Shown: positions 18,125-23,384 of the stretch, piece after piece
Position numbering within the stretch: position 1 is the first letter of the stretch
Layout of the letters: every line of letters begins with the position of its first letter
Assembly (NCBI GenBank): GCA_026260175.1
Contig: JAKCWW010000155.1
Span: 1-23,384, forward strand
Origin: Reticulitermes lucifugus
Lineage: Eukaryota > Arthropoda > Insecta > Blattodea > Rhinotermitidae
DNA: 23,384 bases
Reading direction: 5' to 3'
Translations under genes and position numbers: made by a program
The notes under the pieces: generated by a model
What the model was told of the DNA's origin: nothing
Database searches by the model: none
What the model saw: the letters and a program-made list of their open reading frames with translations, nothing else

Positions 18125-20140
18125 CAATATATACTGGTCATACATTCTAAAACAATGTCCTAATGCATTGTTTAGGATTCATAATGTGTGTTCAGACGTT
18201 GTTTCCAAAATCTATGATGACACGACTCGAAATGTATTTAGTCAATAAAGAACAGAACAGCATATATGAACACTGTATTTGAAGAGTTATTAAGTGCCGC
18301 GGACATATGCCACTTATTTCCGTGACTGTAGGCTTGAAATAACTAATTCGTAACTTCATTTATCTTTTAAACAGAAGTATTTAAAAACGGCACCACAGAC
18401 CACCAATTGCACGCAATGACATTCAATGATATACGTTAAGCCATGGAATCATCTTTAATGCACGTGTCAGCGTTCAGTGAAGTTGTAAAACAAGAACAGA
18501 CACATCGCAATGTCGGCAGCACAACTTGTTTGTGCATTGTTTTATATCCTCCATAAATAACATAAGGCACGTGATCTTGCAACTATATAATTTGGTCTCC
18601 GTGTTGTTTACATATGTCATTAAAGCGCATGAATAAGGAAGAAACCGTGACCTAAGGAACACAGAACTAATAAAGATAAAAGGTACGGGGGGGGAAGGTA
18701 TTTAAGAATTGTTGAATGAATGAATGAATGGAGTAGTTAGAAGGTGGGCGAATAGTAGCTGGCAATAAAACTGAAGATAGTGTGTAGTTAAAATTATGTT
18801 TACGAGCGGTATGTGGCTGTTGAGCCTTTTATGGCCTTTTAAAAGCTTCGCCTACTACGTATATGACTATAGGGTCTATAACTATAAAACCGCCATAAGT
18901 TAAAATATCCTTTTTCTCCTACCACTCTCCTCCTTCCTCGCCCGTAATATCCCCACTACTGCTCCTAACAGCCGTCCCTCCTTTCAGTCTGTAACCACAA
19001 ACAAATAGGCCCTTGAAGCTAACGTGGCTTATACAGCTCATTCTTCACACCGACAACTGCTGTATGACTGCTATCACACTCGTAAAGCCTGTATATACGC
19101 CCATTTGTGTCTGCCTTGTCTTGCATCCTGAAAACACTTTATTGACCCAGTGGCAGGCAAAGGTACTTACAAAGTATGCGGTATAAATGACAGGCACGAG
19201 GGCAAAAATAGGGGTTATGTTTGTGGATTGTGACAGAAGGGGAGTCAAATGGCTGCACGCGTAGATTTTATTGTGGTGTTGGTTTTATCTGATGACGGGT
19301 TCATTAAATATACCATAAAAGATCACAAAGCATAGTCCACCTCAGTAATTTGCCTAGCAATTGTACAGTGGCAGATAATGAGACACAAGAAACAAGCAAA
19401 GAAAAGTAGATAAAGAATACTCTATCTACAGTAGATATCTATGCTGCATTGTGTGTATAATTAAATAATTACCGCAAACTTTTTTTGTCATTTAAATCTT
19501 TGTAGCCTTCTATGACGAATGTACAGTTAACTCAGGAGTTGCTAAACAACAAAAGATAGCAGAATATAAAAAAATATGTTTCGAGACAAACAAAAAGCAT
19601 TTTATCTACCATGTTCGTGTGGAATACCAGCAAACACAGACGACCTAACTGCTCGTGCACTATAAAGCGATCCACCTAATAGCTCCACAATATTAAGAGC
19701 TATGTGATAAAGCCCATGTCTAGAGAGCTATAAAAAACAGACGAAGGCAATGAACTATTCCTCGTCAAGGACAAGAAACATTCATTTTTACGCACTTTTA
19801 AATGTTACGTCGTACTTATTTATGACTCCGCACTGCCATTTTGCTGGCCATGAAAAAACCAGTTCTATATCCCTCCTTCTACCAAGCCACACTTCAGTCC
19901 AGTATCAAGCAGATGAGTTCAAATCTGGAACTGTTTTTTTTTATATTTTTTTCAAACCCCTTTTCAGACGTTTATTCGACTTCCCCGTTTCATCGTACGC
20001 CAGGGCTGTAAAATAAAGCAAAACTGCTTCCTACAGCAGTAGCGATAAAACGGCACGCGACAAGGGCGTAGCAAACAGTCCTACTAGCCTACTCACAAAG
20101 ATATCAAAACAAACCATAAAACTGCAGTTACCCCGTCGCC
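18125..20140. other. Long AT-rich spacer; small tandem tracts
   Basis: No gene is found. A poly-G run lies at 18687-18694, and four TGAA units lie at about 18713-18730. Frames at 18474-18662 (-), 19045-19248 (-) and 19750-20016 (+) have no recognisable domain. Confidence 0.55.
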
Positions 20141-20410
20141 ATTATGAAAATAGTGCGTTCCTTACTAGCAAGCTCCGCCTCTCTCTGTCTACATCGTTAC
20201 AGACGGAGAGGGCAAACCTGCTCACAACTACTGCACTCTGTCGGCGTTTGGGCGAATTACTACGCCAGCCGACGCAATGGTGCTTTTGTATCCTTCCGCC
20301 ACACAGCAACCGCCAATAGCTGAAGCCGTATAACGCAGTAGGACATTTCACAACACTACTGCGACCTATGCGGTGAGTGCTTGAACTATATCCACTGGAA
20401 GAGCGCATTG
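20141..20410. other. GC-richer island, unrecognised
   Basis: Composition rises sharply above the flanks. An 88-codon minus-strand frame (20142-20408) is Ser/Arg-rich with no recognisable domain. CGCCATTATG at its left edge resembles a YY1/Pho-type site on the minus strand (CATAATGGCG). It could be a promoter region, an exon or an old repeat; the sequence alone does not decide. Confidence 0.25.
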
Positions 20411-20953
20411 ATACGTACAGCTCGCATACCTACAAATACATGTTACTACAAAACGGAATGGCTTTAAAATGCAACGAACGAAGCGATACAGAGAACCTGC
20501 ACCTGTTTTTGTGTTATTAGGCGTGATTTCACATAAAAAAGTTAATTTTAATTAAATAAGTTCAGTTGTATTTTTCGCTGCGCTAAGTGGAATTTGGAAG
20601 TTATTCCTATTCCCTCTTGGCAATCCCCCACCTTCACTCTCTACGCCCCTCCTCTATGGAATTTGGCGGGGGACGAACACATCGGGCTGCAAATAATAAG
20701 TTTCAGTGACGGGAGATGGCACTGATGTCAATGTATTACTGTTATTACTCCAAACGCGCTTCAATTTAAACGATGATGAGTGAAGTCCCCGTAGTTGCAT
20801 GATGCACCACGTCATGGCCAGTGACGGTATAGATCCAAGTATTAACTTCGGCACTAAACTGAGATGGTCAGTTTCATGTTTCGGCTTCTTTGCTCCCTAA
20901 AGTGGTGGGAAGCGCTGATAACAATGGGAAAGAATAAGAAACATGGTTACTAT
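20411..20953. other. Spacer
   Basis: No gene is identified. The 66-codon minus frame (20654-20854) is unremarkable. Confidence 0.5.
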
Positions 20954-20987
20954 TTTGAACATTGTCCATCGGTGGACAATGTTCAAA
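20954..20987. repeat. Perfect hairpin, 15-bp arms with TCGG loop
   Basis: TTTGAACATTGTCCA (20954-20968) and TGGACAATGTTCAAA (20973-20987) are exact reverse complements around the four bases TCGG. The hairpin lies inside a 97-codon plus-strand frame (20864-21157) that I do not recognise. Confidence 0.95.
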
Positions 20988-22141
20988 GGCAAAGTCATAG
21001 TCGTGTTTATTTTAACACACCATCCTCAGAAATATTTAGCTTATCCTCAAGAAGGACTTTTGTAAGTCATTATGTTTACTGCGAAGAATTTCTGAGTGGG
21101 AAGAGCAAAAGTTACTTCGATAAACACAGTGACTTAATAAATGTCGGTGAAAGGTGAGTAAACGCAATTTTCATCCTAAAGTACATAACTATTGGTATCA
21201 GAATACAGATTGCGGCATATAGTTAGTTTTCAAACACATAGCATACGCCATTTTGGGGCTCAAATTATGTATTTTACAATATTCTGTACAGTTTCTCATA
21301 ACAAAAAATGGACGATGCGAGGAGGCTTTATACATCACATAATATTCTTTATTTCAAAACAGACTTAATTCACTCTATAAATAAGAGACAAAATCACCAA
21401 AGCTTATAATAATATAATTTTGTTCCTAAGAGAAGAAAATTGAAAGTCAGAAGATACAACAAACAGACCTATAAAATTTCAAGTCGAAAACTGTAAGAAG
21501 ATAATCCTAAGGGTAGAGTCGGCTCTTAAAGACGTTATAAATACTTGATATTGAATAGGACTAACTTGCCCATCCCACCTAGGTCTATCTTCTACTCAAA
21601 ATGTAAGTCCAACCAAGGGAAAATTAAGATAATTGTGCTTCCACTTTCCTCACAAAATTTACGACGTGAATTTCAGTCTTAAATCTAGCTGTGAAAATCC
21701 CCTCATGTAATTACTTTGTGAAGAAGAAGAGGGTCCCATGCAGCCTGCTATGCAGATATTTCAGAGTGTAAAACCTTCCCAACCTAAAACCCTTATACTT
21801 GTACGTCTGCGGGTTATACGAGAAAGAGCTCCTTCTGCAGTATCCTGCCCAAAGCCTTAATTATGCCTTATACTTCAGCAACCTCTAAGACTTGGCCAAC
21901 TGAGCGAACGTTTGTAATTAGCATGCTTTATTCCTTTTCCTCCGGTTTGGCTAAGAACATCAAAAAATACTGAGATACGACACAATTCCAAGTCATGGAG
22001 CCTATGTAATTGGAGAAACTTACGTTTAAAAAATCTATTTTGCATTATATATTAACAGAAAAATTAGGCATAATATTACGAGTACACTTCTAGAGAATAA
22101 AAGAAAAAAGATGAGCCAATAAAGATTCCGAGTAGCGGGCG
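20988..22141. other. AT-rich spacer
   Basis: The rest of the 97-codon frame ends at 21157, followed by GGTGAGTAA-like sequence (21146-21160) resembling a 5' splice site. This is weak evidence for an exon. Beyond it nothing is identified. Confidence 0.4.
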
Positions 22142-22289
22142 TTACATGGATGAAGTGAACCTGTCATGTAGTCCAAGCGGAAGGGCTGGATTAGTAACAA
22201 TGGCTCGACAGAGGAGAAACCTGTCTTTAAGGATGAGGCTGTGTGATATGCTGCAAAGCATACGGGCCCACACGTAACGACGCTTGTGT

Positions 22290-22421
22290 GAAACCTCCCT
22301 GTCACGATGACGGAGACAGCAGTTTTTACTAAAACGTCGGGAAATATTTAACAGAATACACGGCATCATATCCCTGAAGCCAGTTGTGTCCATAGTCACC
22401 GTTTTGAGAACCTCACTCATA
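22290..22421 (-). repeat. Diverged insect repeat, VLKTVTM...MPC type, copy 2
   Basis: The minus strand reads MSEVLKTVTMDTTGFRDMMP, then CILLNISRRFSKNCCLRHRD. This is the diverged form of the EVLTTVTM...VFWDVTPCSLV...YRRF...CCLHHQ reading found in insect repeats. It is related to the copy at 17090 but in the opposite orientation. The GC-richer flank 22142-22290 may be part of the same insertion. Confidence 0.6.
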
Positions 22422-22620
22422 ACAAGAATTTCGATTGGGAATCAAAAAAACCGTTGGCAGTACACATACTTCTGCATGCCTAAGTTCCTCGTCTTTGTTG
22501 CTGTTCAGAGTATAAATTTATAATTCTATGACTGTTATACATATTGACTACGATAATTATTGTAGGGGCAGTTTTAATTTAAAATATTATTTTACGTTAA
22601 TTTACCGTACATTTTTAATT
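22422..22620. other. Spacer
   Basis: AT-rich; start of a 131-codon frame (22528-22923, +) that is rich in Tyr, Ile, Phe and Lys, has no domain and is probably chance. Confidence 0.45.
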
Positions 22621-22664
22621 ATATATATGTTATGCAGACAAATGTATGTGCATAACATATATAT
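22621..22664. repeat. Perfect hairpin, 16-bp arms
   Basis: ATATATATGTTATGCA (22621-22636) and TGCATAACATATATAT (22649-22664) pair exactly around a 12-base loop. Weaker pairing resumes further out (TTTTAAT/ATTAAAA) after a small offset. Confidence 0.9.
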
Positions 22665-23308
22665 TAAAATATTATGTTTTCAGAAAGAATGCTCTTTGCA
22701 GATAAAACCTTCGAAGACTTTCCCCAAGTTTCACACTACGGAATTTCAAAATTATACACTAAATGCCATTATTGTTTGCCATCAGAGAAGTGCTTACTGG
22801 TACACACTCGCTGTGTTTTACAATAACATTACTTTTACAAAGAGGTTCAGAAAATTATCTAAATCTTCAAAAGGCTCTACATACAGAGAAATAATGTTGT
22901 CCCAGTATTTAGTCACCACATGAAGACGTATGAGGAAATGGAGCTACAGAGCCATGCATTCTTAACCACAGCACCAGCTGGAAGTGACGGGAGAAATTTA
23001 ATCTGATGTAGTCTAATATAACGAAATCAAAATTTACACCCATTTTTCTTGTTACACAACACATACTTCACTCCGTTAATAAGCATTACACAATATAATA
23101 CCGCTTAATATTCAACTTAGCCTGAACAATTTATGTAAGTGCCCACCATTCAAATGCAGTACCATTACTTGTTATTTTACATTTAACCATTTTTATTATC
23201 GTTAGCCATATAGTTTCCTACCGTTACAGACATGTCTAATAATTCTAGACATTCACCAACAAAATGCACAAATCACTAAAAAGGCGCAATCAGCCCTTTA
23301 TCATAGTC
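22665..23308. other. AT-rich spacer leading to the ribozyme
   Basis: No gene is supported. A 7-bp hairpin, ATGTCTA / TAGACAT, lies at 23232-23252. Sequence from about 23255 to the ribozyme may belong to the same mobile element, but no coding part is visible. Confidence 0.4.
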
Positions 23309-23355
23309 AAACCCTACACAAGTTTCGGCTCTCTATGAGCCATCATCAGGGGTTT
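23309..23355 (-). ncRNA. Candidate minimal type I hammerhead ribozyme
   Basis: A self-cleaving RNA fold read on the minus strand. Stem I is AAACCC (complement of 23350-23355) with GGGTTT (complement of 23309-23314), six perfect pairs. The core CUGAUGA follows (complement of 23343-23349), then one unpaired U, then stem II GGCUC-AUAGA-GAGCC with five perfect pairs. GAA-A-C then leads to a 2-bp stem III (A-U, C-G) closed by UUGU, ending in the cleavage triplet GUA. Predicted cleavage is after the A complementary to 23315. All invariant core positions of a hammerhead are present; the single bulged U before stem II is atypical. Minimal type I hammerheads are known in Penelope-like retroelements, so this may mark the end of one running beyond the window edge. 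Confidence 0.6.
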
Positions 23356-23384
23356 TTCAATAGTGCTTTTCAAATGCTGGATAG

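Noticed and set aside
22528..22923. 131-codon plus-strand frame
   Set aside because: No recognisable domain, composition follows the AT-rich background, and it runs through a perfect hairpin.
22925..22985. Minus-strand TGGTGCTGTGGTTAAG resembling a tRNA box A
   Set aside because: No box B at the expected distance, and no tRNA fold.

Overview
This window looks like gene-poor intergenic or intronic DNA from an insect, most likely a polyneopteran such as a cockroach or termite. It is AT-rich and dense in microsatellites. It carries decayed DNA transposons (mariner-type, hAT-like, pogo-like), a tRNA-derived SINE, and fragments whose translations resemble repeats I associate with insect genomes (for example a reading starting WSRVLLEKLTG, and a VLKTVTM...MPC type reading). 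The lineage call is inference from repeat style. I found no complete host protein-coding gene, rRNA or tRNA gene, operon or CRISPR array. Almost all open frames are short, and several are products of simple repeats.

Layout. 1-2250: AT-rich spacer with a CA tract and a cryptic trinucleotide region. 2255-2560: relic of the C-terminal half of a mariner transposase (+). 2900-3600: three trinucleotide tracts. 4200-4380: GC-richer island with a 57-codon unrecognised frame. 5915-6261: relic of the N-terminal helix-turn-helix of another Tc1/mariner-type transposase (-). 6393-6640: short hAT-like non-autonomous element with 8-bp flanking duplications. 9365-12377: three copies of one SINE family, all in the same orientation, one interrupted by a 50-base assembly gap, plus a 43-bp tandem array and a long hairpin. 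12811-12979: fold-back element. 14311-14400: one pogo/Tigger-like terminus next to a 357-bp pentanucleotide satellite. 17090-17200 and 22290-22420: two diverged copies of one repeat in opposite orientation. 18007-18124: fragment of another insect repeat.

The most interesting signal is at the right edge. The minus strand at 23309-23355 folds as a minimal type I hammerhead ribozyme: CUGAUGA and GAAA core, 6-bp stem I, 5-bp stem II, a 2-bp stem III and a GUA cleavage triplet. Hammerheads of this minimal type are known from Penelope-like retroelements. A second, decayed motif with the same core order (CUGAGGA, GAAAC, GUA) lies inside the fold-back element at 12867-12893. The elements do not form a pathway; the window is a palimpsest of independent insertions.
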